Below are positions 1-12,026 of a DNA stretch of 64,000 bases, piece after piece. Position 1 is the first letter of the stretch; each line of letters opens with the position of its first letter. Under the pieces are notes generated by a model. The model ran no database searches, was not told the DNA's origin, and saw nothing but the letters and a program-made list of their open reading frames with translations. This DNA comes from Fragilariopsis cylindrus CCMP1102 (taxonomy: Eukaryota; Bacillariophyta; Bacillariophyceae; Bacillariales; Bacillariaceae), in assembly GCA_900095095.1 (NCBI GenBank), contig FMBT01000405.1:1-64000 (forward strand). The letters are read 5' to 3'. The position numbers were made by a program, and so were the translations under genes.

Positions 1-312
1 ATTATTATAAATTTCTTGTTGTAATAAACTAGAACTAATACTTTTATAGTTATAATCTTCATTATACGGTGTTGATTCGAAACTGGGTGGTAAGATCTTT
101 CCCCAACAATTACTATTATTATTATCTCCTCCGACATTATTATTATCGTCATCATCATCGGAACAAACATTACGCACTGTTGGTATATACTTTCTCTCAT
201 TTAGTGATGGCGATGGCGACGACGATGAGCTACTACTGATGATGCTGATGTTGTTGTTGAACATCATCAGTAATAGGACGACAGATAATAAAAGTAGCGT
301 AGTATTAGTCAT
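1..312 (-). CDS. N-terminal part of a secreted or membrane protein, cut by the left window edge
   Basis: Reading the minus strand from an ATG at 312, the frame stays open for 104 codons to base 1. It begins MTNTTLLLLSVVLLLMMF, a clear hydrophobic signal peptide or signal anchor. Next come a Ser-rich linker, an acidic Asp/Asn stretch (about residues 55-70) and a more complex segment containing NCWGKILPPSFEST. The product is not recognised. Two cysteines in the visible part fit an extracellular or lumenal protein. The start is the first ATG after a stretch without an open frame. The 3' end lies outside the window, so function cannot be inferred. Confidence 0.6.
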   Translation of the reverse strand, partial: MTNTTLLLLSVVLLLMMFNNNISIISSSSSSSPSPSLNERKYIPTVRNVCSDDDDDNNNVGGDNNNSNCWGKILPPSFESTPYNEDYNYKSISSSLLQQEIYNN

Positions 313-905
313 ATTTTACTTCCCCGCAGGTTTTGTGTGTGCGTATGTGTGCGTGTGCCTGTGTCTCTCTATCTCGTGTCACGATATCAATCCCTAATAC
401 GGCACTGCTACTGGTAGCTGATATTGCCGCATAGCTCGAGACTATATAAAGTACCGTACGATATTGTTGAATTATTGATGTTCACTGTCAGTCTTAAATT
501 TGAAATTTGGAAAGCAATATATGAAGAGGAACAAATACCAATAATGAAAAAGAAAAAAGAAAACAAGATATCTTAAATTAATAGGCCCAAAGAAAGAATG
601 TGAGCGCATAGCGAGTTTGAATTTGGGGGCGGGGAAGCCGTTTTTTTTTGTAACGCTACAAGGCCTGTAAGGTTAGTGCTTTTACTAGTAGTGATTCAAA
701 AAAAAACTAGTGATTGATCTGTCCTTCCTCCCCCCTACTAAAGTGTGTTCTTGTGTTGCTCTGTTTACTGCCTCTGTGTACAGTACAGTATTCATTGGCG
801 AACATAGCTACGGTGAGCGTGACGGTCGACTGTATGGCTGACGTCCTTCTCGTGAGCTGTGTCGTTTGTCGTCTCTCTCTCTCCCCCCCCCTCATTATCG
901 CAATA

Positions 906-1053
906 CTGAACACATCCGAAAAAAAAATCGAAAATCAGCGAAAAATCACATCCCCCAGCGCGCGATGAAATACTGTACTGAACACATCCCCTCAATTTGA
1001 GAGGGAAAAAAATCGAAAATCTGCGAAAAATCACACCCCCAAGCCCGCGATGG
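906..1053 (+). repeat. Two-unit imperfect direct repeat, about 72-75 bp
   Basis: Both units start CTGAACACATCC, carry a poly-A/ATCGAAAATC core with GCGAAAAATCACA, and end in a C-rich GCGATG segment. The second unit, from 978, carries an extra CCTCAATTTGAGAGGG insert, itself a small palindrome. No coding role is visible. Confidence 0.75.
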
Positions 1054-1493
1054 AGTGAGTCGACTCAATTGAGTCAAACGTTCGACTTGTACAAGTTCTT
1101 GAAAATTTGCGGCATTCCCGTGACTGTTTCTTGCCGATAGTAACAAGAATCACGATTAATTTGAAATTACCGCGTAACGTTACTTAAAAGCAATGCTGTA
1201 AACGGGTTCATAAAATTGATTTTTGAATGTTGCAACGCCTTTTCACTACTTCACACACAACAACACTACGGTAAGTGATAATTACAATTCAATAATTTCA
1301 ATTAAGTAAGTAATAGATTCATTGTATTTGTTGTTCGACCATGGTACTTGATGATGACGAATGCTCCTTATGTATTATTAGCTGTTGACGCCGAGTATTA
1401 GTATTATGAATCTTTCATATTGATGTTGATGTTCCATCATTATTCTTACGATCAAACCACGATGATAATAGCAATGATGAGTAGGATGGAGTC

Positions 1494-1494
1494 T

Positions 1495-1525
<31 letters not shown>

Positions 1526-1542
1526 TGTCGCTGTCGTCGTCG
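1494..1542 (+). repeat. TCG trinucleotide microsatellite
   Basis: About sixteen TCG units interrupted by two CTG units. It creates opposing Ser-rich and Arg-rich open frames that I do not regard as genes. Confidence 0.9.
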
Positions 1543-1824
1543 ATGAAGAAGACGATGACAACGAGGATGACGAGGATGATGAGGATCTCGCTGACCATTA
1601 TTATTATTGTTACTGCTGCTACTGCTGACGCGAAGAGACTGACTCATCTAACTACCAACTCTCGTCGCTGCTGATAATGATGATGATAATGTTATTTCCG
1701 TTATTGTTTTTATTCTTCAAATCCTCATTCTTCTATTTCTATTTCTTGTTCTTCTTTTATTAAATCTCCTTTCCGGAAACATCATTCGGATGGAAGAAAT
1801 TTATTTATTACAACAGCAACAACA

Positions 1825-3140
1825 ATGGTACAGAAGAAGGGAGTAAGACAACGACTTAGACGACAACGACGACGACGACGAAAGAACAATATGATCGTGA
1901 TGGACGAACAAATCATTATTCGTATATTGGAATTCATTCCTAATCGGACGGATTGGAATTCTGTCGCAAGGTGTAATAAATATATTTATAATATATCAAA
2001 AGGAATTTTGCTTCCACCATGGCCCACAAATTTTAAACTACGTGTCCCTGGTGCTGGTTATGGATCGGATCAAAAATATACTTTCCTAGATAGGCCGACT
2101 TGGTCACCAGATGGTACTCAAATTGCAGGTAGTGCTGGAGGTAAAATAATAATCTTTGATCAACGACGTGGGCGTCTTCGTTTTCGTCATCATGGCGACA
2201 ATAACAACAACAGCAATATCAACGAAATCGGTTGGATAGCTCATGACCCCACTAGAAACATGAATTCCGAAATTCGTTTAATATATTCACCCGATGGAAG
2301 TGTTTTAGTTTCGGCTGCTTCTCGTCCAGACTGGACTCTCAAAATTTGGAAGTATAACACTAATGGGGACTTTAAACTAATACAAGAATGGAATGCACAT
2401 ACAGATTCGACAAGGAATTTGTATACTGCTTGTAATTTTGACATATCTCCTTGCAGCAAATACATTGTGGTTATAGTTGAGCAGCAGATTCTCCTAAAAA
2501 ATATTCAGAATTTAAAGGAAACAATTAAATCTATAGTATTACCTGCATGGAATTATGACGACAACGTTATGTTTTGTAAGAATGATGATCATTGTTCCAT
2601 TTTTATTAATATATATGACGACGAAACTGGAGAAGAATCCATCAAGATCTGGCGTCCTTATGATGCTATTGATCCCGAAGGTGATCCTGATACTACCGCT
2701 TCTTTGATCACCATCTGGGAAAGTTCTGTAGTTTCTGATTACTACGATCTTGCACTATCTCATGATAATTCGATGATGGCAATATTCGCGCATGACAAGG
2801 TGATGCTGTATTCTGTTGATAACGACACCAAGTCTACGGCATTGATACAATCTGTTCCAGCAAATTGTCGATTGGATTCGATGTTGAATTCGATTTATTT
2901 CACACCCGATGATAAATGCATCGTATACACGAAGGCAGGTTGTGGATTAGCATTTTGGAATATAACAACAGGAAAAGAAATTACGGATCAAATAAAAATG
3001 ACGTACCATGTAAATATAAAACCAAGACGGTGTACTAAATAACGGTGTTTTTTTCTCCTGCTGGTGGTGCGATTCGACGACTTTTAGTCAAGGACCATAA
3101 TGATACAGGTTATTGTATTGCATCATACTGGGAAAAGTAA
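1825..3140 (+). CDS. F-box-like / WD40-repeat protein
   Basis: The first frame gives 405 residues from ATG 1825. A basic N-terminus is followed by an F-box-like helix segment (about residues 28-58, IIIRILEFIPNRTDWNSVAR) and then WD40-type blades with SPDGTQIAG, SPDGSVLVSA, LKIWKY and LAFWNITTGK motifs. F-box/WD40 proteins usually act as substrate adaptors of SCF ubiquitin ligases, which is inference here. The frame stops at 3042, but the next frame continues immediately with VFFSPAGGAIRRLLVKDHND and ends at 3140, as expected for one more blade. The switch falls at an AAA run near 3038, so I treat 1825-3140 as one gene with a probable one-base consensus loss. The true start may be one of the Met codons at residues 23-26. 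Confidence 0.7.
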
Positions 3141-4044
3141 AGATCAAAACAACAACAAGCGACTCAACAATTTTCATCGAAGCAAGATGAGGATGATTAA
3201 GATGATGAAGATGACTAAAAATACTTTTGTCCGACACGACAATACACTACGTCAATGGTCGAACCGCATAACAAACAAAAACAAGCAAATTAAACAAGCC
3301 CCGCACATAGCGAACAACAACAACAAAGCACCTCATGAGACACCACAAGAACAACGTCGCAGAAGATAATCTATCTCCAAGGGTGTCGATCGTAAACAAC
3401 AATAATAACGGTCTTAAACAACAAACTAATATTATCTAATATGAAAAAAACAAAATGAACAAATTACAATTAAAGAAAAGAAAACGAAATAAATTGAGAT
3501 AAGAATTAGCCACAGCGTACACTTAACTAACACATACAAGATGCATAGCAGCAGCGTACACTTATCAACTAATAACTACAGGAACGATCAACATAAATAA
3601 ATATTAACAACAACAATAAGGACGTAAATGCTTACTATATCACTTGTACTTATACTTGTTTTCTCTTTTGTTTAAGTTCGTTCTTGTTGCTAAGTGCCGT
3701 TGTTGTTTATTTTATTTTGAAAACCTAAGAATAACTAATAAGGCGCCTACATTCGGCTACAATGGAGATAGATATCTGAGTTCTATTGTAAACTGTCAGG
3801 ATCTCTACTACTATTGTTAACTTTCTTCCATTCAATATGGTTGATTATTGAGCATAGCTCTTCCTGCGGACTGAATCGAATCGATCGGATCACGTTGTTT
3901 GTATGCAGTAGTAAACGGCACAACCCCTTGTTCTTTCATTCAGTATTTAATTATATTATCATTTAATTACCTAAAATGACTGTATGAGACATTGATATTT
4001 TTTTGTTCCATGCTTCTAGAAAGGGAGGGATCTTCCCTTATATT
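3141..4044. other. Intergenic region between convergent genes
   Basis: This stretch lies between the 3' ends of the WD40 gene (plus) and the VPS50 gene (minus). It is AT-rich and A-rich around 3400-3620. No gene or clear repeat was seen. It presumably holds both 3' UTRs. Confidence 0.5.
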
Positions 4045-7000
4045 CTAAATTCGAATCGTATTAGCGTCCTTTTTTCCTCGATAACAATCCATTACTTGTT
4101 TGGACAGATGTTTGGCATCCCGAGCACTACTAACGAGAGCTAGGACGTGATGTTGATGGTAGAGCTTGAAGTTACTTTTGATCCAGTCAAGTGCATCCTA
4201 TGATTGAACAAGAGGCAAGAGAATCAAGTCGTGAATGTATTAGTTCCATCTGTCGGTTATGTTTTTCAATTGAATGTCACTATTGCAAGCGAATAGTAGG
4301 CACTTACGTCAGGGGGAAAGTAAAAGAGCTTGATGTACGTATTAACGTATGACATGGTACGGTATGGTTGTATGTTATTTGGTAACGGGCACCGTGGTTG
4401 ATCGTCGAGTCTACTCGCAATAGAACGTGCACTAACGCCAGCATTGTATGTAGCAACATCCATACTCATTAGCGATCTGCCCTCTGTAGAGCAGTACGGA
4501 ACCTTACTGAATCCGTCCAGTAAAACCATGTAGCCAGCGCCGACAAGATTCTCCCAGAGGATCTTCAATATCCCGATAGTTAGTCTACTACCAGAGCATG
4601 TGTAAAGGTAATACCATATGAGTGCTAAAAAATCGCAGAAATCTTCAACATAATCATTCGATTGCTCGTGAAGTTTACTCTCCTCCCATACACTTCCAAC
4701 TGTTACGATCTACCAGAAACAAAACAAACGTGAAAATAATGGTTAACGACGAGTGCATGCATAAAACGGATAGAATAATTTCGGCATTCTTGATGTACTT
4801 ACCTCTGTAAGTAATGCCTTCCCTCGAATAGAACGCATGCATGATATTCGATTGCATAAACTCATCAACAAGGGAAAAGATTGTATACCACGATCTGTAT
4901 ATGATGTCATTTTTTCACATGACGTGGATATACTCTTGGTCGCAATGTACAGTCCTATAGCTAGAAAAATGTGATTGCAAGATGCAGCCTGTCGCTTCTC
5001 TAGAACTCTTGCAGTTTCTTGAGCAAACTCTTCTCCGATAGTTTCATCGTCAAAAGTAGGATCTGAAATCCACTTATCAACAAGATCTAGCTTTGCAACC
5101 CCTTGTAACCTTTTTTGAGAATCCATTAAAAATTCTCGTAGACAACCCAAGTCATTATGTTCCTCTGGAACCAACGTACATAGTTCGGCCTCAGCTGTTG
5201 CGGAAATAAGTGGTGTATACTTATTTGGCACTTGGGACGCTTTCGAGCGTAAACCAAAATCGAACATAGGAGACGCCGACCGATTGTCACGAGCTACTGC
5301 AGAATAATCATCGTCTTGGGCATGTTTTTGAAACGTGTTATCGATACCGAGCAATATTCGCTCGTTGATTGCGTTGCCCGAACAAAGACGAAATGCAGTC
5401 GTTGCATACAGATCGAAAATATTGATCAAAACTTCACAGGCTGCCTCCACCAATGAAGGGAGTCTGTCAATCATTACAAGTAACCGAGCCGTCCACGGAA
5501 GAATGCCATCGTGAATACAACTTAGCATAATGTTTGACGACCGTGCATCATCATCGCCAATGTAGTTACGCAATAGCTGTAAGATGGTAGCGATATGTTC
5601 GTCAGTTGAATCGAATGTTGCAATAGGTTTAGAATGACGCACAGTTGCGACTTGGATACTTTCTCGGTCGATCTCGAATGGATTCCGATTTTCTGCAAGT
5701 ATATTTACATCCGTCATGCTTGAAAACATGTTACACCGACTTCTACAATTTTGCGTCGATCGGCCATCACCCTGATGAAACAATTGCCCAGAAATACACT
5801 TCGGGGAGTAGATATAAACAGAGATAAAATAATGACTGAGTTGTATTGATATCAATGCAAACATGTACAACAACGAGAAACACGTAAAAAGATCTTACCT
5901 GAACAATGTAATCAAGAGAATTTCTACTACTTTCATCTCCTGTATCTTGAATTCGCCTAGTTTTTTTTGTTTCTAGTCATTTAGGCTATGAAGTTGCCAG
6001 TTTCTCGATATAACATCGTGCCGAGTGTATTCATCGCATCAACGTGGAAGCTACGTAAATGCGTCTTGGAACAAGATAATATCCTTTCTTCGATCATACT
6101 GCCATCATTGACAACGTCCTTGGATATTCCTTCCAAAAACATAGGACCGAGAGATAGAAATTGGTTCGTCAGTACGGATACATCGTGTATACCCTCTAAG
6201 TCTTCCCTCCACTTCGAGTCATCGTGCTCGTTATTCTCTTTCAGAGAAAATAGTGCCCTTTTTCCACCGAAATAATTTAGGTATTCTTCTAAACATTCTT
6301 CCATAGATTGGATGCAAGAATTCCATATTGATGCACGTCGTGTCTGTAATTGTTCACGAATTTCTGATCTAATTGTTTCCGAGTGTTGGATGACGATGCC
6401 TTGTTCTTCTTGCTATGCCATTCGATGAGGTGGTACATTCCACACAAGACATTAGTCAGGAGTAAACATAGTTTGTGAACACAGCGGGTAAAGGAGTCTT
6501 CTGTTCTTGTTTCATCTCGAATTCAAATCGAATTGTAACCAAGTTATGGGTCCAGATTGGAAGTCGCATCGAATCTAGGTAATTTTCGTTGTTGCTTAGG
6601 GCCACTAACTCCTGTTATAATCGGACTTTTCGTTTTCCGAATCGGTTGGATCCAACAGGCTACGCCAAATGCCTTTTGCGCCTCAAGCAAGAGGGCTGTT
6701 TGGATACTAGTACAAATGTCACTGATGAGTGTTGTATTCATTGTATCTATTTCCGTGGAAGAATGTTGGTTGTGATGGTGGTTGTTCACGCGGATCAGGC
6801 TTGAATCAAACGCGAATAAGCGTTGGTATTATCAGAAACAAATAACGCCGACGACGAAGTTGAATCTGACGAATGACACCATTCTACTGCTATATCAGCA
6901 AGACATACATGAAGTCGGCACACAAACGTCTCCGAAACAAATTTAGCGGTCCGTTCTCGTGCATCATCGAAACAAACAAGACGGTTCACGGGTTCATCCT

Positions 7001-7985
7001 GTAATTGCTCATTCAGGTCTTCTACTAGACTCAAAATCACATCACATTCCTCCAAAGAATCACTTTTATATGTGTCAAAATTTTCAATCAACTGCGCGAT
7101 TTTAAATTCCAGATCACAAATTTCAGATATCAATATTTCAGTGTTGTTTAATTCAAGATAAGATTCTTGCGTATCCCATAGATCTAACAATCGAATAGCG
7201 CCATAGATACCAACACCTTCATCGTCGATATTCTGTATATCGTTATCATTTTCATCGTCACATATAATTCGTCCACATTTCGCTAGTTCAATTGATCTTT
7301 GACTCCTAATTAGATTCATTTGTGATAACTGTAGATTCGACTGCAATTGTAATGCAGCCTCATTTGCTGAAATCAATTCTTCTGCATGAGGTTGAATTTT
7401 TCTATATACCTTTTTACAAATTTTACCATAGAATGCATCCAATTTAGATAACCGATCAGTGATTTGTTCTTGAAGTAATGGCACATTATCGGTATTGCAA
7501 CAGTTCGCATTATCATCGTCATCGTCAAAATTGACCAATTGTTTCATTTGCCAATAGGGTAACCAATCCCATTCTAATTTCATTAACTCTTGGAGTGTAT
7601 GATCTAACTCGGGATGTTTCCAGTATTGATTAGGTAGCGTACTAATCGATCCCAATGAAAGCGATTCTTCGTCGTCCAATTCATCGCTGTCCTCATCGTC
7701 GTTGTCGTCATCATCACTGTCTCCATCTTCTTCATACGTGAATTCATCATCAACATTATCATCGTCGTCGTTGTTGTTGCTATTGTTGGAAGACCTACTT
7801 CTTTGATATTCTAGTCGTCGTTTCTCTTTTTGTTGAGATAGTTTTGATTGCGAACTTCTTCTTCTAAAGAATTTCCCTTCCGGTGATGCTAACGAAGATG
7901 TGATACTCGGTTCATCACCGCCACCGCCACCACCACCACCATCACCATCACCACCAAAACTCGCATTACTTTCCGAAATCATCAT
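4045..7985 (-). CDS. VPS50: VPS50 / syndetin, EARP tethering-complex subunit (frame-disrupted)
   Basis: Syndetin is the specific subunit of the EARP (GARP-II) complex, which tethers endosome-derived vesicles for recycling. The N-terminal exon (7985 to 5899) has an acidic leader, then the conserved ICKKVYRKIQPHAEELI helix region and an LCLLLTNVLCGMYHLIEWH segment. Later exons (5771-4803, 4709-4308, 4197-4045) carry NPFEID, ILWENLV, STEGRSLMSMD and VNTYIKLFYFP, matching the syndetin C-terminal domain as I recall it from the human protein. All three introns are GTAAG...AG and phase 0. Inside 5970-6800 the frame breaks about seven times (near 6796, 6656, 6612, 6471, 6413, 5999 and 5975). Each break looks like one missing base, and homologous sequence resumes at once. 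Either the consensus is poor here or the gene is decaying. The ATG at 7985 may be internal; see the upstream frame. Confidence 0.8.
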
Positions 7986-10774
7986 TTCATTGACATTAAT
8001 GAAGCAGAAGCAGATGCTACCGAAGAAGGAGTAACATTATCATAAAGAAAAGAATTCTTTCCAGAAAAAAATGATGGTACGGTTGTTGTTGTTGCTGTTG
8101 CTCTCGCCCGTACGGTAGTAGGAACAACGATGGACGTTTTGGATTGATCGGATTTAATTGATTTCGTAAATAGCTGTACGACACTAGGGATCGAACTGGA
8201 TTGATTGCTTGTTGATTCATCTTCCGCCCATAATGATACCTTGGACGTTTCTTCTTCTTCCTTTTTTCAGGCAAATTATTTTTGTCGACCTTATCATCGT
8301 CATCATCGTCAGCAACAACTCCGTTCATAACGTTATTGATATCAGCTAGTCGAAATCGTTCTGGTGTTCCCATTATTGTTTTTGGTACGACCATCATCCT
8401 TCTACCACCACCACCACCACGTGAAGGAGGAGGAGGAGTGGTTCTTGTATTATGATCATCATTATCATCATCATGATCATCGTCGTGTGTTGACTTCGGC
8501 CGCAGAACATCACTATTATTACTATTATTATTATTGTTGTTGCAATTGTTACTATCAGGAGGAACAATATATTGATAATTTCGTATAACTGGTGTAGGTT
8601 GTTCAGCAGCACCACCATCACAAGTACCACCACCTGCTAATGGTCTCGCTAAAAACCCATCTCTATATGATATCGATTGCTTTTGTTTTTGTTCTTGTTG
8701 ATATTCGTTATTCTTTTCATTATTATTCGATGATGATTGCGGTGGTGGTGGTGACGGTGGTGGTGACGGTCGTGGAGTTAATGGTCCTTCCTTATGATCA
8801 TCTTTTGAAGAATTAGATGAAAACAAAGATGATCGCACTGCATCAACGTGATCATCCTCATCATCATTATCGTCACCACGTCCATTCTTTTTTAGTGGTG
8901 TAATACCTGTATGCATATTATTATTATTATTTGGTGTCGATCTTGTTTCATCATTATCATATTCATCACCATCCGCCAATGGTGCAGTTTCAAAGGAAGA
9001 ATTCTTAATGGCTGTTTGAAAGTCACAAAAACTATCATTTTCATTTTCATCATCATCATTAGGAGGTGGCGGAGGAGAAGACAAAATTGATACATCCTGA
9101 TCCTGTTGTTGTTGTTGAAATAATAATATTGATGGTGATGATGGTGATGGCGAGGTTAATGACATATTCAATAGCATTGGTGATGTAACGTATGTGGATC
9201 GTGAAGAATCAATACTAGGAAATGTTCCTGTATCAGGTGTTGGTGCATCAATAGCATCTTGCCAAAATGTTTCAAAATTAGTAGTAGTAGTAGTAGTATC
9301 AAGATTATGATTTTTATTACAACGATTTTTGCTGCTTTGTTGTGCTGTTATTACTATTATTTTGTTTCTCATCGTCGTTGTCATTGTCGTTGTCGTGAAG
9401 AGGATTTGTTGTTGTTTTTATTTTTGCAATGGTTTCAGCATCATCAGCATCATCAGCATCATCAGCATCATCATCATCAGCATCATCAGCATCATCAGCA
9501 TCATCAGCATCATTATCAGTAGTAGGATTAGTAGTAAGAGTTTTGGGTGATGGTGTTCCATCAGTGGTAGAAGGTGTGTTCGTTGTCGTTGTCGTGCGAC
9601 CAATGTTTGGAGTATTCACATTATTCACATTTACATTATCCATAACTGCATTATTAGAGTTGTTGTTAAAATCATCAAATGATGCAAATTGATATTCTTG
9701 TTGTCCCATTACACTACCGTATTTCAGGATAAGATTTACTTCCTCTTCATCATTTATCATTATTGGAGTATGACTACCAGCATTCTCTGTGGTGGTTGTT
9801 TGGAGGAGGTTGTTGTTGCTGTTGCTGTTGCTGCTTGCAGTGGGAGTTGGATACATTTGACGCATTAATTCGAATGTATATAAATTTTGTTGTTGTTGTT
9901 CATTATAATACTGATCGTCATTATGAACATTATTCCATTCTTCTTTATTGTAGTATCCATCTAAAATCCAATCATAACTGTCAACAATATTGTCAGCATC
10001 TTCATCATCGTAATCGTCATCGTCATTATCATCGTTACCGTTAACCATGATTGGAAATTGTGTATGTTCAAATTTATAGTGAGATGTTAATGCCTCAAGA
10101 GCTTCATCAACATTTGAAACAATTATTGTTCCACCAGGTGATGTCGATGTATTTGTTGTTATTGTTATTGGTTTAGTTTTATTCTTATTTTGAGAGGATG
10201 TGTGTGATGGTGATGGAGTTGATAATGATTGCTGTTGGATTGGAAATGTTTCAAATTTTTGCAAACTTCTTCTTGATCTTGTTCTTGCTCTTGTTGCTAT
10301 TGGAGTTGTATCATTATTATTACGATTCCGGTTATTACGATTATTGGATGTAGGAGTTTTAATAGTGCTAATTCCTCGTCCTGATCTTATTTGAGAAGAG
10401 GATAATGCCGCCGCCTGTGTATCAACAGCATTAGTAGTAGTAGTATTAAAATGAGCTATTGGTATATTTCGTTGTCTCCATTGTTGTTTCATCCATACTT
10501 GTAGTCGTCTACCATTCTTACGTGCACGACTTGCTGTGGGTGTAGTATTGGCACTAGCACTGGTAGCAACACTGACATTACTGTTACTATAATCCTCATC
10601 CATATTATGATGTTGCTGTTGTTGTTGTTGATGTTGATGTTGATGTGCCTGTGTCTGTATCTGCCGTGGACGGATTCGTGATTGTGATTGCGACTGCGAC
10701 TGCAATGGTGATGGTGATGATGGCGGCGTCGTCCCCGTCCCCGTCGTGATATTTGTAGGTTGTTTCATTATCAA
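7982..10774 (-). CDS. Long disordered protein, possibly the N-terminus of VPS50
   Basis: From ATG 10774 the frame runs 485 codons to 9317. It continues as NFETFWQDAIDAPTPDTGTF in the next frame after an A5 run near 9328. After an A6 run near 8265 it continues as EETSKVSLWAEDESTSNQ to a stop at 7982. Together this gives about 930 residues, mostly Thr/Asn/Gln/Asp low complexity with a few denser segments (YDWILDGYYNKEEW, PERFRLADINNVMNG). No known domain is visible. The stop overlaps the VPS50 ATG by four bases (ATGA). That is odd for neighbouring nuclear genes and suggests one gene whose frame is broken at another A run. Alternatively it is a separate disordered protein. Confidence 0.55.
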
Positions 10775-11975
10775 TTATTATTTTTATTTATCTATGGAAC
10801 TGACTTACTGACACTGACGAAAGAATGTATAAAATGATAATGAACGAGTGTCTTCTACTACTCTGTGTAGTGCTGTGTTGTGTTGGCATTGTTTGTCTTG
10901 CTTGTTGTTTGCTTTTATTTTCTTAGCCATTTGCTGAAACAAATATCAAATAAAACAAGAAAGAAAAGAAGCAACAAAACCCAACAATGCTGCAAGAAGG
11001 AGGAGTGTGTGTCGTGTCGTCGTTCTTGTTTCATGTAAAGTAAAGTAGTAATGTACAGTAGTAGGAGGGCGACTCGACTCACTCGAATCATACGTACCAA
11101 ACGAAAGTATGGGGGTACCCCAAACAAAGATCTGCTTCGCGAAACAAAAGACCAAGGTCTGTACTTCGATCTACTAACACGTCTATTCTATTGTTCAAAT
11201 TGATTACACGTGTAACCAACCGAATAATTCTCTCGATGTTTCTGAGAAGCAAGGAGGATAAGACGACGAGCTTTTCCCTTTTCTTTCTCTCTTCACAAAA
11301 CATAAGGCAAAACGAAGAATCATTATTGTCTGCTAATGAAAGCATCTATCGAAATCGTTCGTGTTCGAAATTAATGGGATTGCAATAACGCATATGTTAT
11401 TTCATACATCTACATCATATTACTGATAAAGTATTTATGTAGGAATGAATGGTATGGAATGGAATACTAATAATAGTATAGTAGTAAAATAAATGTAACA
11501 AGTTATATAATACTGCTTTATACTTAATAGTATGTAGAGATTTGTGTACTCGTATTATTTATCGTGAAACACCAAACTATAGATTTTACAAATAAGAAGT
11601 TCGGAACACACACACACACACACACACACATACACATACACATACAAACCACCAGGACGCGTACACTACGTGTGCATGATGATTTCCTCTTACGTTATTT
11701 TTTTCTTTCTCCCAAATACAATAAGCAAATTGGCGTTCCGCTTCACGTACTGTATGTACCATTCATTAGCTAGTGTGAGTGTATAAATATTTAGATAGTT
11801 TCAAACATGATCTTGTACCGCATTCCATTGAATAGTTTGTTAATTGTCAACAAACCTATCTCCCAAATTGGCATTCCGCTTCACGTACTGTATGTACTAT
11901 TCGCTCGCTAGTGTAAGTGTATATGCCGACAATATCTATCTATATATATACGGTAGGTATAATATTTAGATATTT
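10775..11975. other. Intergenic region with simple repeats
   Basis: The upstream region of the disordered minus-strand gene and the 3' flank of the receptor gene. It contains an AC/ACAT microsatellite (about 11609-11645) and the first copy of a tandem duplication (see 11726-12026). The short open frames on both strands show no coding character. Confidence 0.5.
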
Positions 11976-12026
11976 TCAAACATGATCTTGTACACCATTC
12001 CATTGAATAGTTTGTTGATTGTCATC
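11726..12026 (+). repeat. Tandem duplication including the 3' end of the receptor gene
   Basis: Copy 1 (about 11726-11850) and copy 2 (about 11864-12026) share CAAATTGGCGTTCCGCTTCA (CATTCC in copy 2), a CACGTACTGTATGTAC segment and TTTCAAACATGATCTTGTAC. Copy 2 overlaps the last ~17 codons and stop of the receptor, so copy 1 carries a relic of that coding end in the 3' flank. Copy 2 has an extra TA-rich insert near 11930-11955. Confidence 0.8.

Larger units (their letters stand above)
313..1824. other. Intergenic region with simple repeats
   Basis: No convincing gene is seen. Several overlapping open frames on both strands are short and follow simple repeats: T-rich and C-rich runs at 870-890, a two-unit direct repeat at 906-1053 and a TCG microsatellite near 1500. 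It separates a minus-strand gene on the left from a plus-strand gene on the right, so it should hold two divergent promoters. A TATATAAAG string lies near 442 but cannot be tied to a start site. Confidence 0.5.

Noticed and set aside
1378-1674. Opposing open frames rich in Ser or Arg
   Set aside because: Both follow a TCG microsatellite; no coding sequence beyond the repeat.
3141-3369. Basic open frame beginning at 3100 after the WD40 gene
   Set aside because: It overlaps the resumed WD40 frame and is otherwise Asn/Lys-biased A-rich flank.
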